From: Sulfitobacter sp.
GTDB lineage: Bacteria; Pseudomonadota; Alphaproteobacteria; Rhodobacterales; Rhodobacteraceae
Reading direction: 5' to 3'
NCBI GenBank assembly: GCA_017854855.1
Contig: JAFMGZ010000011.1
Span: forward strand, 18,544 to 82,543
DNA length: 64,000 nt
Below are positions 1-8,211 of this stretch, piece after piece (position 1 is the first letter of the stretch; the number at the start of each line of letters is the position of its first letter). A model generated the notes under the pieces. That model did no database searches, was not told the origin of the DNA, and saw nothing but the letters and a program-made list of their open reading frames with translations. The translations under genes and the position numbers were made by a program.

Positions 1-16
1 TGACAAGGCGCAGCAT
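1..16 (-). CDS. Start of an unidentified gene, cut by the window edge
   Basis: An ATG (complement of 14-16) overlaps the TGA of bluB by one base (TGATG), the translational-coupling arrangement seen repeatedly in this window. Only five codons (M-L-R-L-V) are present before the edge, so the product cannot be named. After rpsP one would expect rimM in many proteobacteria, but these residues do not identify it. Confidence 0.35.
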
Positions 17-645
17 CAGCGGTCCTCAATCTGAAGGGTGGGGGCGCGGGTCTCCCAGCCTTTGGTTTCCAATTCGGGCGTCAGGGTGTTTTCCTGTGGC
101 CAGCCCAGACACAGATATCCGACCAATGTCCAGCCGTCCGGCACCTTAAGATCGGTATTGAGGCGGTCAGGGTCAAGGATAGAAACCCATCCGATGCCCA
201 GGCCAAGCGACCGGGCCGTGAGCCACATGCAGGTGATGGCCCCGACCACCGAATAGCGTCGCATTTCGGGCATGCTGCCAGCGCCCAGACCAGCCCCTTT
301 TTGAGTGGCGTCATCGCAATAAATGGCCAGATGCTCAGGCGCGTCACGCATCCCGGAAAGTTTGAGCGACGCGTAAAGCTTGGCTTGGTCGTCGCGATAG
401 CCGTTTAGGGCCTGGGCGTTAGCGTGCTCGAAATTTGTGATTGCCGCGTGTCGTGCGGCATCTGACCTGACACGCAGAATGCGCCAGGGTTCAGACAGGC
501 CGACAGAGGGGGCAAGGGAAAAGGCGTCAAAGCATTGCCTGAGCAATGCCTCGTCCACCGGGTCTGTACGAAAGTGGCGCACATCGCGCCGCCATCGCAT
601 CAGATCGTGCAGCCCGGCACGGAATTCTGCTGAAAACTGATCCAT
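16..645 (-). CDS. bluB: 5,6-dimethylbenzimidazole synthase (BluB), nitroreductase fold
   Basis: A 209-residue cytoplasmic flavoprotein that cleaves reduced FMN with oxygen to give 5,6-dimethylbenzimidazole, the lower ligand of coenzyme B12. The N-terminal WRRDVRHFR block is the arginine-rich FMN contact typical of BluB, followed by SLAPSVGLSEPWRI, the SPSVG/QPW segment of the family. The open frame runs upstream into rpsP, but the M at 645 starts the recognisable protein and lies 17 bases after the rpsP stop. Other cobalamin genes in the window are cobC, cobD and a PduO-type adenosyltransferase. Known: BluB family chemistry. Inferred: cotranscription with rpsP. An ordinary nitroreductase is the alternative. 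Confidence 0.88.
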   Translation of the reverse strand: MDQFSAEFRAGLHDLMRWRRDVRHFRTDPVDEALLRQCFDAFSLAPSVGLSEPWRILRVRSDAARHAAITNFEHANAQALNGYRDDQAKLYASLKLSGMRDAPEHLAIYCDDATQKGAGLGAGSMPEMRRYSVVGAITCMWLTARSLGLGIGWVSILDPDRLNTDLKVPDGWTLVGYLCLGWPQENTLTPELETKGWETRAPTLQIEDR

Positions 646-662
646 GCCGGGCTGCGCGTTGA

Positions 663-1064
663 TTATTCGGCTGCCGCTTCTTCTGCGGGTGCTTCTTCTG
701 CAGGTGCGTTGGCGGCCTCTGCGGCTGCTGCTGCCTTGTCCGCTTTCTCTTGTGCGCGCTCTTGGGCTTTCTTGCCTGGTGCGCCTTTCTTGGGGTTGTT
801 GCGCTCTGTCTTTGGCAATGCGCCGGCTGCTTCCAGCATGCGACGAACACGCTCTGTCGGCTGTGCGCCCTTGGCCAACCACGCCTGGATTTTCTCAATG
901 TCCATCACAACGCGCTCTTCGCTGTCTTTGGCCAGCAGGGGGTTATATGTGCCCAGCTTTTCGATAAAACGGCCGTCGCGTGGCATGCGGCTGTCGGCTG
1001 CAACGATCCGGTAGAAGGGGCGCTTTTTGGAGCCGCCGCGGGCGAGACGAATTTTCATAGCCAT
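663..1064 (-). CDS. rpsP: 30S ribosomal protein S16
   Basis: Small-subunit ribosomal protein needed for 30S assembly. The first 80 residues match S16 ([20 protein letters not shown], later the LGTYNPL block). It is 133 residues, against about 80 in Escherichia coli, because of a C-terminal tail rich in Ala, Lys and Glu, as is usual in alphaproteobacteria. An AAGGA ribosome binding site precedes the ATG at 1064. It lies in the minus-strand run ffh, GNAT, chorismate mutase, rpsP, bluB, which resembles the classical ffh-rpsP-rimM-trmD order with insertions. Confidence 0.96.
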   Translation of the reverse strand: MAMKIRLARGGSKKRPFYRIVAADSRMPRDGRFIEKLGTYNPLLAKDSEERVVMDIEKIQAWLAKGAQPTERVRRMLEAAGALPKTERNNPKKGAPGKKAQERAQEKADKAAAAAEAANAPAEEAPAEEAAAE

Positions 1065-1090
1065 GGTTTAGTATCCTTTAGTTTTGATGC

Positions 1091-1111
1091 AGGTGGGGTA
1101 GCGTCCCACCT
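1091..1111 (-). other. Intercistronic hairpin before rpsP
   Basis: AGGTGGG (1091-1097) and CCCACCT (1105-1111) form a perfect 7-bp stem with a 7-base loop, starting at the stop codon of the chorismate mutase gene and ending 27 bases before rpsP. No T-run follows on the minus strand, so an attenuator, processing or mRNA-stability element is more likely than a full terminator. Function is inferred only. Confidence 0.5.
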
Positions 1112-1407
1112 TATGATTGATGTTGTTTGTGATGCTGAATGACTTCAGCGATGATGAAGTTGAGAAACTTCTTGGCGAATTCGGGATCGAGGTCAGCCTC
1201 TTTCGCCAAATCTTCGAGCCGTGCAATCTGACCGGCTTCGCGGTTCGGATCGGACGGGGGAAGGTCGTGTTCGGCTTTGAGTTTCCCCACAGCCTGTGTG
1301 TGTTTGAACCGCTCGCCCAGCGTATAGACGAGGATCGCGTCCAGACGGTCGATGGAGGCGCGATGCTCTTTCAGCACCTGAGCGGCGAGTTTGACGGTAT
1401 CGGTCAT
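1111..1407 (-). CDS. Chorismate mutase, AroQ type
   Basis: A 98-residue all-helical protein predicted to convert chorismate to prephenate for phenylalanine and tyrosine synthesis. Family residues visible are the RASIDRLDAILVYTLGERF helix, the TQAVGKLKAEHDLPPSDPNRE segment (the K and R that bind chorismate) and the C-terminal IIAEVIQHH helix. The frame extends further upstream, but the ATG at 1407 overlaps the GNAT stop by four bases (ATGA) and has a strong CAAAGGAGG binding site. It is a stand-alone mutase, not fused to prephenate dehydratase. Confidence 0.87.
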   Translation of the reverse strand: MTDTVKLAAQVLKEHRASIDRLDAILVYTLGERFKHTQAVGKLKAEHDLPPSDPNREAGQIARLEDLAKEADLDPEFAKKFLNFIIAEVIQHHKQHQS

Positions 1408-1925
1408 GCGGCCTCCTTTGGGTGACGCCAGATGTGGCATGCTGTGCCCATTACTGTCCCGTCGCGTTCATAGGTAGCACCCAGACGGGTGGCCAACGCG
1501 GCAGAGCGGGTGTTGTCGGCGCGGATATAGCTGATCACGCCATCGAGTTTGAAAGCCTGCGCGGCAAAGGCTCGTGCAGCGCGCGCGGCTTCAAAGGCAA
1601 AGCCTTTGCCTTCGGCGTGGGCGAACAGGGTCCAGCCAAGTTCAGGCTCGTCCCAGCCCGCAGGGTTGATAATGCCCGCCCAGCCCAGAAAATCACCGTT
1701 TTCGCGACTGTCGATGTGCCACAACCCATAGCCATGCAGCGCCCAATGCCCAATGCGCGAGGCCAGCGAGGAAAAACTGCCTGTCGCATCACGGGGACCG
1801 CCGACCATATGGCTGCGCTCCGTCTCATAAAAGGCGGTCAGCGTGCGCAGGTCCGATTTTTTCGGCGCGCGCAGCGTCAGCCGCTGGGTGTCGAGCACCG
1901 GGATATGATCGGTCATCGCGGTCAT
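1404..1925 (-). CDS. GNAT family N-acetyltransferase (RimJ/RimL-like)
   Basis: A 173-residue acyltransferase of the Acetyltransf_3 type. It opens with LDTQRLTLRAPKKSDL, the usual first strand of RimJ/RimL-like proteins, has an ELGWTLFAHAEGKGFAFEAARA stretch holding the acetyl-CoA loop (residues near 95-115), and ends with the NTRSAALATRLGATY motif. The substrate cannot be told; protein N-termini, amino acids or antibiotics are all possible. Its start overlaps the ffh stop and its stop overlaps the chorismate mutase start, each by four bases, so it is probably translated from the ffh message. Confidence 0.85.
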   Translation of the reverse strand: MTAMTDHIPVLDTQRLTLRAPKKSDLRTLTAFYETERSHMVGGPRDATGSFSSLASRIGHWALHGYGLWHIDSRENGDFLGWAGIINPAGWDEPELGWTLFAHAEGKGFAFEAARAARAFAAQAFKLDGVISYIRADNTRSAALATRLGATYERDGTVMGTACHIWRHPKEAA

Positions 1926-3418
1926 TTCTTCTTGCCGAACCCCGAAAGACCCGAAGGCAGGCCCATGCCACCGCCCATGCCGGGCAGCTTGCCACCCATC
2001 GCCTTGGCCGCGGCTTCCATGGCCTTGGGGTCCATGCCCTGCGCCATCGCTGCAGGGTCCATGCCGCCTTTGCCCATCATGCCCTTCATGGCTTGCTTGA
2101 GCATGCCGCCCTTGCCCATTTTGCCCATCTTTTTCATCATATCGGACATCTGGCGGTGCATCTTCATCAGCTTGTTAAGGTCAGAGACCTCCATGCCGGC
2201 ACCTTTGGCGATCCGCTTTTTGCGGCTGGCCTGCAGCAGGGCAGGATTGGCGCGCTCTTTCTTGGTCATGGATTGGATAAGCGCGATCTGGCGCTTGAGA
2301 ACCTTGTCGTCCAGACCCGCTTCTTCGACCTGTTTGGCCATTTTGCCCATGCCGGGCATCATGCCCATCATGCCTTGCATGCCGCCCATCTTGATCATCT
2401 GTTCCAGCTGCGACTTCAGATCGTTCATGTTGAACTGACCCTTGGCCATCCGACGCATCATCTTTTCGGCTTGTTCAGCCTCGATGGTTTCCTGCGCCTT
2501 CTCGACCAGTGCAACAATGTCGCCCATGCCAAGGATACGGCCCGCGATACGTTCTGGCTCGAAGGTCTCGAGCGCGTCCATCTTTTCGCCAAGACCCACG
2601 AATTTGATCGGCTTGCCGGTCACGGCCCGCATCGACAGCGCGGCACCGCCGCGGCCGTCACCGTCCATCCGGGTCAGGACAACGCCGGTGATGCCGATGC
2701 GCTCATCAAAGTTTTCCGCCGTATTGACCGCATCCTGACCTGTCAGGCCGTCCACAACCAGCAGGGTTTCGCGCGGGTTCACCACGTTGCGCACGGCCTC
2801 GACCTGCGCCATCAACTCTTCGTCGATCGACAGTCGGCCCGCAGTGTCGAGCATGTAGACATCATAGCCGCCCATGGCCGCTTGGGTCTTGGCCCGTTTG
2901 GTGATGGCAACAGGGTCCTCACCTTTTACGATAGGCAATGTATCCACGCCGATCTGATTGCCCAGGATAGCCAACTGCTCCATCGCGGCGGGGCGGTTCA
3001 CGTCCAATGAGGCCATCAGCACGCGCTTGCCGTCACGTTCCTTGAGGCGCTTTGCCAGCTTTGCGGTGGTCGTTGTCTTGCCGCCGCCCTGCAGGCCGAC
3101 CATCAGGATCGGGGCCGGGGGGTTATCGACCTTCAACGCGCCGGGCTCCCCTTCGCCGCGCAGCACGTCGATCAGGGCGTCATGAACGATCTTGACGACC
3201 TGTTGGCCGGGCGTGACCGATTTGGTCACGGCCTGACCTGTGGCCTTGTCTTGCACCGCTTTGACAAAATCGCGGGCAACGGCCAGCGATACGTCAGCCT
3301 CAAGCAATGCCACGCGCACTTCACGAAGGGCGGTTTTCACATCCTCTTCGGACAGTGCGCCCTGTTTGGTCAGGCGGTCGAAAACACCAGACAGGCGTTC
3401 GCTCAGATTTTCAAACAT
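1922..3418 (-). CDS. ffh: Signal recognition particle protein Ffh (SRP54)
   Basis: The 498-residue GTPase of the signal recognition particle, which binds hydrophobic signal sequences on ribosomes together with 4.5S RNA and delivers them to FtsY. Visible parts are the N-domain helices (1-80), G1 GLQGGGKTT at about 108-116, the DTAGR motif near 195, and a methionine-rich M domain from about residue 300 with many MGGM/GMMGMM repeats ending in a glycine-rich tail. Length is slightly above the E. coli protein (453). It is followed immediately by GNAT, chorismate mutase and rpsP, and preceded by a 218-base non-coding stretch with hairpins. No convincing 4.5S RNA gene was found in the window. Confidence 0.97.
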   Translation of the reverse strand: MFENLSERLSGVFDRLTKQGALSEEDVKTALREVRVALLEADVSLAVARDFVKAVQDKATGQAVTKSVTPGQQVVKIVHDALIDVLRGEGEPGALKVDNPPAPILMVGLQGGGKTTTTAKLAKRLKERDGKRVLMASLDVNRPAAMEQLAILGNQIGVDTLPIVKGEDPVAITKRAKTQAAMGGYDVYMLDTAGRLSIDEELMAQVEAVRNVVNPRETLLVVDGLTGQDAVNTAENFDERIGITGVVLTRMDGDGRGGAALSMRAVTGKPIKFVGLGEKMDALETFEPERIAGRILGMGDIVALVEKAQETIEAEQAEKMMRRMAKGQFNMNDLKSQLEQMIKMGGMQGMMGMMPGMGKMAKQVEEAGLDDKVLKRQIALIQSMTKKERANPALLQASRKKRIAKGAGMEVSDLNKLMKMHRQMSDMMKKMGKMGKGGMLKQAMKGMMGKGGMDPAAMAQGMDPKAMEAAAKAMGGKLPGMGGGMGLPSGLSGFGKKK

Positions 3419-3491
3419 GGGGCAAGCCCCTTTCGTCGGTTCGGTTGCAGGTTGGGTCCTATGTAGGAACGCCTGCGAAAATGCACAAATG

Positions 3492-3632
3492 CCCCAGTGG
3501 GCGCAACGCGCTGACTGGGGGCGATCCTTGAAACATCAAGGACCGGAAGGCAAAGCTCCCGGAGATTGGAGCGCGTTTAAGCCGAGGAATGGCGCGAGTC
3601 AAGTCTGGCAGGCCAGTCCTGCCCGCGCCAGA
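3492..3632 (-). other. Cluster of four hairpins between azoR and ffh
   Basis: The 218 bases between azoR and ffh carry four inverted repeats. CCCCAGT 3492-3498 pairs with 3514-3520, with an inner GCGC-AAC-GCGC stem. TCCTTGA 3525-3531 pairs with 3536-3542, a 7-bp stem and 4-base loop. GCTCC 3555-3559 pairs with 3568-3572. TCTGGC/GGCAGG at 3604-3612 pairs with 3618-3632. Read on the minus strand they lie after the azoR stop and about 75 bases before ffh. The last may end azoR transcription; the rest could be a structured ffh leader or a small RNA. No known RNA family was recognised. Confidence 0.45.
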
Positions 3633-3636
3633 AGCG

Positions 3637-4221
3637 TTATGCCGCCAATTGCAACTTGGCAATTGCGTCATGCGCGCGGGCGATGGTGCCCTCTGCGTCT
3701 TGTGCCAGGGCATCGGCCGCGACAATGCTGACATCGGTGATGCCAATAAAGCCAAGGACGTGGCGCATGTATCCGGTCGCAAAGTCCATCTCGGACCCTG
3801 CAGGCACCCCACCGGAGGCCACGGCCAGAATGGCACGCTTGCCTTCGATCAGGCCAACGGGACCCGTTTCTGTGTACCGGAATGTCTCTCCGGCGCGGGC
3901 GATCAGATCAATCCAGGCCTTCAGCGCTGCGGGAATCGTAAAGTTGTAGATCGGCACGCCGATGACAATCGTATCGGCATCTTTGATTTCCTTGATCAGG
4001 GCATCCGATTGCACGAGGGCCGCGTGCTGCTCGGGGGTGCGGTCCGCCTGCGGCGTCTGGCGGGCATCGGCCCAAGCCTGGTTGATCTGGGGCAGCGGAT
4101 CGGCGGCCAGATCGCGGCTGGTGATGTCCGTGTCGCCGAGATGTGCAATGATGCGGCTGGTCAGGTCGCGGGTGACCGAAGTTTCGAGGTTTGCTGAACT
4201 GTCGATGCGCAGGATGGCCAT
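3637..4221 (-). CDS. azoR: FMN-dependent NADH-azoreductase
   Basis: A 194-residue flavodoxin-like quinone/azo-compound reductase. The start MAILRIDSSANLETSVTR is the phosphate-binding SSxxxxxSxT loop, followed by VIGVPIYNFTIPAALKAWID, the P-M/I-YNF motif contacting FMN, and VASGGVP near residue 135. Biological role is usually two-electron reduction of quinones and protection from electrophile stress. It is transcribed divergently from a LysR regulator at 4327, which suggests control by it. An AAGGAA binding site precedes the ATG at 4221. Confidence 0.92.
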   Translation of the reverse strand: MAILRIDSSANLETSVTRDLTSRIIAHLGDTDITSRDLAADPLPQINQAWADARQTPQADRTPEQHAALVQSDALIKEIKDADTIVIGVPIYNFTIPAALKAWIDLIARAGETFRYTETGPVGLIEGKRAILAVASGGVPAGSEMDFATGYMRHVLGFIGITDVSIVAADALAQDAEGTIARAHDAIAKLQLAA

Positions 4222-4326
4222 GGGGTTTCCTTTTGATGCTAGAGACCAGACAGATGTGTTCTTGCATATCCAAACGCAACGGGCAGAATGGCACAGTCAT
4301 TGTTCATTCGCGCACAGGATCAGAAG

Positions 4327-5205
4327 ATGGATAACTGGGAAGAGATCAAGACCGCCTACCAGGTGGCGCGCATGGGGACGGTCAGCGGTGCCGCCGATGC
4401 TCTGGGTGTGCATCATGCGACAGTGATCCGCCACATTGATGCGATTGAAGGGCGGCTTGGGGTCAAGCTGTTTCAGCGCCATGCGCGCGGGTACACACCT
4501 ACCGAGGCGGGCCATGATCTACTGCGAGTGGCGCAGGCCACGGATGATCAGTTCGCGCAATTGGCCGGACGAATCAAAGGGCGCGGTGCGGATGTATCGG
4601 GGGAATTGGTTGTGACATCCCTGGGGGTTCTGTCGGTGCAGATTTCGCCGATACTGGCGGCCTTTCAGCAGGTGCACAAAGATCTGGTGGTGCGCTACCT
4701 TACCGGGGATCGGCTGTTTCGGCTTGAATACGGCGAGGCCCATGTGGCGATCCGCGCCGGTGTGGCACCCGATCAGCCGGATAATGTCGTCCAGCATCTG
4801 ACAGATCTGCAGATCGGTGCCTATGCCAGCACTGCCTATGTCGCTGAATATGGCAAACCCACCATGCCCGAAGAATATGTCAAACACCGGTTCGTTGGTG
4901 CAGATGATCAGGACAGCCGCGCGCCCTATTTCAAATGGTTGCGGCAGGTGGCCCCGATCACGTCGCTTACCTTTCGCACAACAGATGACAATGCCGCCGC
5001 CGCCGCAGTCAAAGCCGGGGCCGGGATCGGATTTTTTACCAAGGCGGCGGCACTGCAGCATAGCGATCTGGTCGAAATTTTTGAGCCCCGGCCAGAATGG
5101 TCGGTGCCGCTTTGGCTGGTGACCCATGTCGATCTGCATCGGACGACCAAGGTGCAGGCCGCCTTGAAATTCATCAAACAGCATTTTCAGGGCAAGACTG
5201 CGTGA
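4327..5205 (+). CDS. LysR family transcriptional regulator
   Basis: A 292-residue regulator. The N-terminal winged helix-turn-helix is visible in NWEEIKTAYQVARMGTVSGAADALGVHHATVIRHIDAIEGRLGVKLFQR, followed by a periplasmic-binding-protein-like effector domain. I chose the ATG at 4327 because it places the helix-turn-helix at the very N-terminus, as in the family; an in-frame ATG at 4288 would add 13 residues. Its 3' end overlaps the transporter start by four bases, and azoR is divergent. Both neighbours are plausible targets. The inducer is unknown. Confidence 0.9.
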   Translation: MDNWEEIKTAYQVARMGTVSGAADALGVHHATVIRHIDAIEGRLGVKLFQRHARGYTPTEAGHDLLRVAQATDDQFAQLAGRIKGRGADVSGELVVTSLGVLSVQISPILAAFQQVHKDLVVRYLTGDRLFRLEYGEAHVAIRAGVAPDQPDNVVQHLTDLQIGAYASTAYVAEYGKPTMPEEYVKHRFVGADDQDSRAPYFKWLRQVAPITSLTFRTTDDNAAAAAVKAGAGIGFFTKAAALQHSDLVEIFEPRPEWSVPLWLVTHVDLHRTTKVQAALKFIKQHFQGKTA

Positions 5206-6101
5206 GCCCCGGCGCACAGGGTCACCTTGCAATGTTGGCGTTCTCCGCATTGGTGGCGGGGTCATTCTCGCTTGGCGGGATGATGGCCAATGATATTGAT
5301 CCGGCCGCCTTTACCGCCGTGCGCTTCTGTCTGGCGGCGGTTTTTGTCGGGGCTTTGGCGCAGATGCGCGGTGGCTTTGCGCAGGGCAGTTTTGCCGCGC
5401 CTTGGCGTTATGCTGTGTTGGGCGGTCTGTTCGGCATCTACTTTGTCCTGATGTTCGAAGGGCTAAAGACAGCGCCGCCGGTCAGTGCCGCAGCTGTTTT
5501 CACGCTGGTGCCGCTTTTGGTTGCCGGGTTTGCGTGGCTCTTGCTGCGTCAGGTTCTTACCTCGCGCATGGCGCTTGCCCTGGCCATCGGTGGGGTTGGC
5601 GCGCTTTGGGTGATTTTCCGCGCCGATCTGGGCGCGCTGGTGGCGTTTGATCTGGGACGGGGGGAGGCGGTCTATTTTGTGGGATGCGTCAGTCACGCCC
5701 TGTATACGCCCATGGTCCGCCGTCTGAACCGTGGCGAAACGGCGGTAACCTTTACCTTTGGTACGATGGTGGCGGGGGGGATGTTGCTGATCGCCTATGC
5801 GTGGTCAGATCTGATGCAGGTTGATTGGGCTGCGCTGTCCGGACTGGTCTGGATTACCTTGTTCTATACCGCGTTTTTCGCCACAGCCGTCACGGTCGTT
5901 TTGCTTCAGTTCGCCACGCTGCGCCTGCCGTCGGCCAAAGTCATGGCGTATACTTACCTGACACCTTCATGGGTGATCATTTGGGAATTTGTTCTGGGAA
6001 ACGGACTGCCACCTGTGCTGGTGCTGGGGGGCGTGGCCATGACCATGGTCGCGCTCTTCTTGCTCTTGCGCGATGATGACGCGCGGGTTGTCCAGGCATA
6101 G
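5202..6101 (+). CDS. DMT superfamily transporter, EamA type
   Basis: A 299-residue inner-membrane protein with about ten hydrophobic segments and two EamA repeats (the second begins near residue 150 at GEAVYFVGCVSHALYTP). Such carriers usually export amino acids or other metabolites, but the substrate cannot be read from the sequence. The GTG at 5202 overlaps the LysR stop as GTGA; no ATG occurs near the first membrane segment. The overlap strongly suggests cotranscription with the regulator. It ends convergently, 14 bases from the ArsR-type gene. Confidence 0.9.
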   Translation: MSPGAQGHLAMLAFSALVAGSFSLGGMMANDIDPAAFTAVRFCLAAVFVGALAQMRGGFAQGSFAAPWRYAVLGGLFGIYFVLMFEGLKTAPPVSAAAVFTLVPLLVAGFAWLLLRQVLTSRMALALAIGGVGALWVIFRADLGALVAFDLGRGEAVYFVGCVSHALYTPMVRRLNRGETAVTFTFGTMVAGGMLLIAYAWSDLMQVDWAALSGLVWITLFYTAFFATAVTVVLLQFATLRLPSAKVMAYTYLTPSWVIIWEFVLGNGLPPVLVLGGVAMTMVALFLLLRDDDARVVQA

Positions 6102-6115
6102 GGCGATTGTCCGGC

Positions 6116-6466
6116 TTAGGTATCCTTGGGCGGAACGGGGCACAGCTCCGTCTCGAGAAACCGCTCGAATGCGTCAAGGTGCACAGGCTCAAACTGGCCA
6201 AAGCCCTGCATCCAGATGGAGGCATCGCGCATGGCATCGGGTTCCAGCTTGCACCACTTCACCCGTCCGTGTTTCTCTTGGGAAATCAGGCCGGCGATCA
6301 TCAGGACATTCAGGTGTTTCGAAATCGCGGCCAGAGACATCTCAAACGGCTCCGCCACATCCGTTACGGCCATATCGTCCTCCAACAGCATGGCAAGGAT
6401 CGCCCGGCGTGTCGGATCGGCGAGGGCTGCAAAAACCTGGTCAAGCTTTCCTGTCATAACCATCAT
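6116..6466 (-). CDS. ArsR/SmtB family helix-turn-helix regulator
   Basis: A protein of about 115 residues with the winged-helix signature VFAALADPTRRAILAMLLED, then EMSLAAISKHLNVLMIAGLI and the wing EKHGRVKWCKLEP. No metal-binding ELCVCD-type site is present, so it belongs to the metal-independent branch often paired with SRPBCC proteins. No such partner lies beside it. Three close in-frame ATGs (6466, 6463, 6457) are possible starts; none has a clear binding site. Its target is unknown. Confidence 0.85.
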   Translation of the reverse strand: MMVMTGKLDQVFAALADPTRRAILAMLLEDDMAVTDVAEPFEMSLAAISKHLNVLMIAGLISQEKHGRVKWCKLEPDAMRDASIWMQGFGQFEPVHLDAFERFLETELCPVPPKDT

Positions 6467-6783
6467 GTAGCCTGCGGGTATCGGCAGGGAAAGGGGACAG
6501 CCGCACTGATGATGCAGATGCTGCAGCCTGATGGCGGGTGCCCGGCAATCAATCTGGGGCGGGTGACCGCGCAGATCACCTGATGCCCTATCCTGTGCTG
6601 CCAGGCCGGATTTGCGTGTGTAAAAGCGATAATCAACCAAAGAGTTGAATATCACTTTTCGATGGATAAGCGCCAATCTGATGCTGTACGGGGCAGTGGC
6701 GTGAGAAATGTCCTTTAAATATCAGTGTACTAAGTCGCGTCCCGGTGGAGTTGACTCTGTTGTCCGGGGCAAGTAGCTAACCG
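6467..6783. promoter_or_regulatory. 317-base divergent control region with an inverted repeat
   Basis: Non-coding stretch between the ArsR-type gene (minus) and the ATP synthase operon (plus). It contains TCAAC (6633-6637) and GTTGA (6644-6648), a perfect 5-bp inverted repeat with a 6-base spacer inside an AT-rich patch, a possible operator. A TTGACT at 6751 with TAGCTA at 6774 (17-base spacing) is a poor promoter match very close to atpI. I see no gene here. Confidence 0.35.
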
Positions 6784-7140
6784 ATGAATATGATGATGGG
6801 GTATGGGCGTGTGACCGAACCGACTGAGCAGCAGCGCATGCAGCAGCTTGAGGACCGGATCGCCGCTGCCAAGCAGCGCAAAGCGCCCAAACCACATCAG
6901 GAAGAACATTATTCGCAGGCGCAGCTTGCCTGGCGGATGGTGATAGAGTTAGTGGCCGGTCTTGGGATCGGCTTTGGCATCGGTTACGGGTTGGATGTGC
7001 TGTTTGGTACGCTTCCCATTTTCATGGTGCTGTTCGTTATGCTGGGCCTTGCGGCAGGAGTGAAGACAATGCTCCGCTCTGCGCAAGAAATCCAGGACAA
7101 GAAGATGGCCGAAGAGGCCGAGAAAAACAAAGGGGCCTGA
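6784..7140 (+). CDS. atpI: ATP synthase assembly protein AtpI (subunit I)
   Basis: A protein of up to 118 residues with a basic, Gln/Lys-rich N-terminal helix ([16 protein letters not shown]) and two membrane helices, the first with the glycine-rich [19 protein letters not shown] pattern of AtpI. It helps assemble the c-ring or carries magnesium, and is not part of the final enzyme. It opens the F0 operon and is one base from atpB. The start is uncertain: ATG at 6784 lacks a binding site, while GTG at 6811 follows a GGGG stretch and would give the shorter N-terminus common in relatives. Confidence 0.88.
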   Translation: MNMMMGYGRVTEPTEQQRMQQLEDRIAAAKQRKAPKPHQEEHYSQAQLAWRMVIELVAGLGIGFGIGYGLDVLFGTLPIFMVLFVMLGLAAGVKTMLRSAQEIQDKKMAEEAEKNKGA

Positions 7141-7141
7141 G

Positions 7142-7903
7142 ATGGCGACAGAGACACACGGCGGCGAAGAAGGCGGTCTGGTTTTCCACCCGATGGACCA
7201 GTTCATCATCAAGCCATTCTTTGGTGATGGTACAGAGGTTGCGTGGTACACTGTGACCAACGCGACTGTCTGGATGTTTCTTGCTGTTGTGGCGACCTTC
7301 CTGTTGCTGGTGCTGGGTAGTTCCAAGCGCGGTGTGGTCCCGTCGCGGATGCAGTCCGTGGCCGAACTGGCCTATGGTTTTGTATACAAGATGGTTGAGG
7401 ATATCTGCGGCAAGGATGGGGTGAAGTATTTCCCCTACATCATGACGCTGTTCATGTTCATCGTCTGTGCAAACTTCCTTGGCCTGATCCCAACGTCCTT
7501 TACGCCCACATCGCATTTCGCCGTAACGGTTGTTTTGGCGATGGCAGTGTTCCTGACGGTCACGATCCTGGGCTTTGTCAAAAATGGTACTGCTTTCCTT
7601 GGCCTGTTCTGGGTGTCTTCTGCACCTTTGGCCCTGCGCCCCATCTTGGCGATCATCGAACTGATTTCCTACTTCGTGCGTCCCGTCAGCCACTCCATTC
7701 GTCTGGCAGGCAACGTCATGGCCGGCCACGCGGTGATCAAGGTTTTCGCAGGCTTTGCCGCGCTGACAGCTGTGTCGCCGGTGGCGATCGTCGGCATCAC
7801 CGCGATGTACGGTCTGGAGGTCCTCGTGTCCTTTATCCAGGCCTATGTTTTCACGATCCTGACATGCGTGTACCTCAAGGACGCGCTGCATCCGCATCAC
7901 TAA
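7142..7903 (+). CDS. atpB: F0F1 ATP synthase subunit a
   Basis: A 253-residue integral membrane subunit forming the proton half-channels against the c-ring. The essential arginine lies in [14 protein letters not shown] (Arg187), and the C-terminal helices follow the usual pattern. It is the second gene of atpI-atpB-atpE-atpF'-atpF, the F0 operon found apart from the F1 operon in Rhodobacterales. The ATG follows the atpI TGA by one base. Confidence 0.97.
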   Translation: MATETHGGEEGGLVFHPMDQFIIKPFFGDGTEVAWYTVTNATVWMFLAVVATFLLLVLGSSKRGVVPSRMQSVAELAYGFVYKMVEDICGKDGVKYFPYIMTLFMFIVCANFLGLIPTSFTPTSHFAVTVVLAMAVFLTVTILGFVKNGTAFLGLFWVSSAPLALRPILAIIELISYFVRPVSHSIRLAGNVMAGHAVIKVFAGFAALTAVSPVAIVGITAMYGLEVLVSFIQAYVFTILTCVYLKDALHPHH

Positions 7904-7961
7904 TTCGGGCGACACTATACCCCGTCCTAATACTCAACTTCCAATCGTAAGGAGAATTCAC

Positions 7962-8186
7962 ATGGAAGGCGAACTCGCACACATCGGCGCAGGTCTGGCA
8001 GCTATTGGTTCCGGCGCAGCCGCAATCGGTGTTGGTAACGTTGCAGGCAACTACCTCGCAGGCGCTCTGCGCAACCCATCCGCTGCTGCATCGCAGACAG
8101 CAACATTGTTCATCGGCATCGCTTTCGCAGAAGCCCTGGGGATCTTCGCGTTCCTCGTCGCTCTGCTGCTGATGTTCGCTGTATAA
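7962..8186 (+). CDS. atpE: F0F1 ATP synthase subunit c
   Basis: A 74-residue hairpin of two membrane helices that forms the proton-driven rotor ring. Glycine/alanine-rich helix one ([21 protein letters not shown]), the polar loop RNPS, and helix two carrying the proton-binding Glu57 in [10 protein letters not shown] are all present. A TAAGGAGAATTCAC binding site precedes the ATG. A strong hairpin follows in the spacer to the b' gene, which may help the cell make more c than b subunits. Confidence 0.97.
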   Translation: MEGELAHIGAGLAAIGSGAAAIGVGNVAGNYLAGALRNPSAAASQTATLFIGIAFAEALGIFAFLVALLLMFAV

Positions 8187-8211
8187 ACCTTAGGTAACGA
8201 CATCCTTACGA

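Noticed and set aside
663..760. Alanine/glutamate-rich repeat in the rpsP C-terminus as a frameshift or insertion
   Set aside because: Low-complexity S16 tails are common in alphaproteobacteria and the frame is intact.
3524..3580. SRP (4.5S) RNA gene beside ffh, suggested by AGGACCGGAAGGCAAAGC
   Set aside because: The CCGGAAGG tetraloop resembles the SRP core, but the following AGCAGCC symmetric-loop motif and the long closing helix are missing.
6751..6779. Promoter TTGACT-N17-TAGCTA for atpI
   Set aside because: The -10 element is poor and its start point would fall after the ATG at 6784; it works only if GTG at 6811 is the real start.
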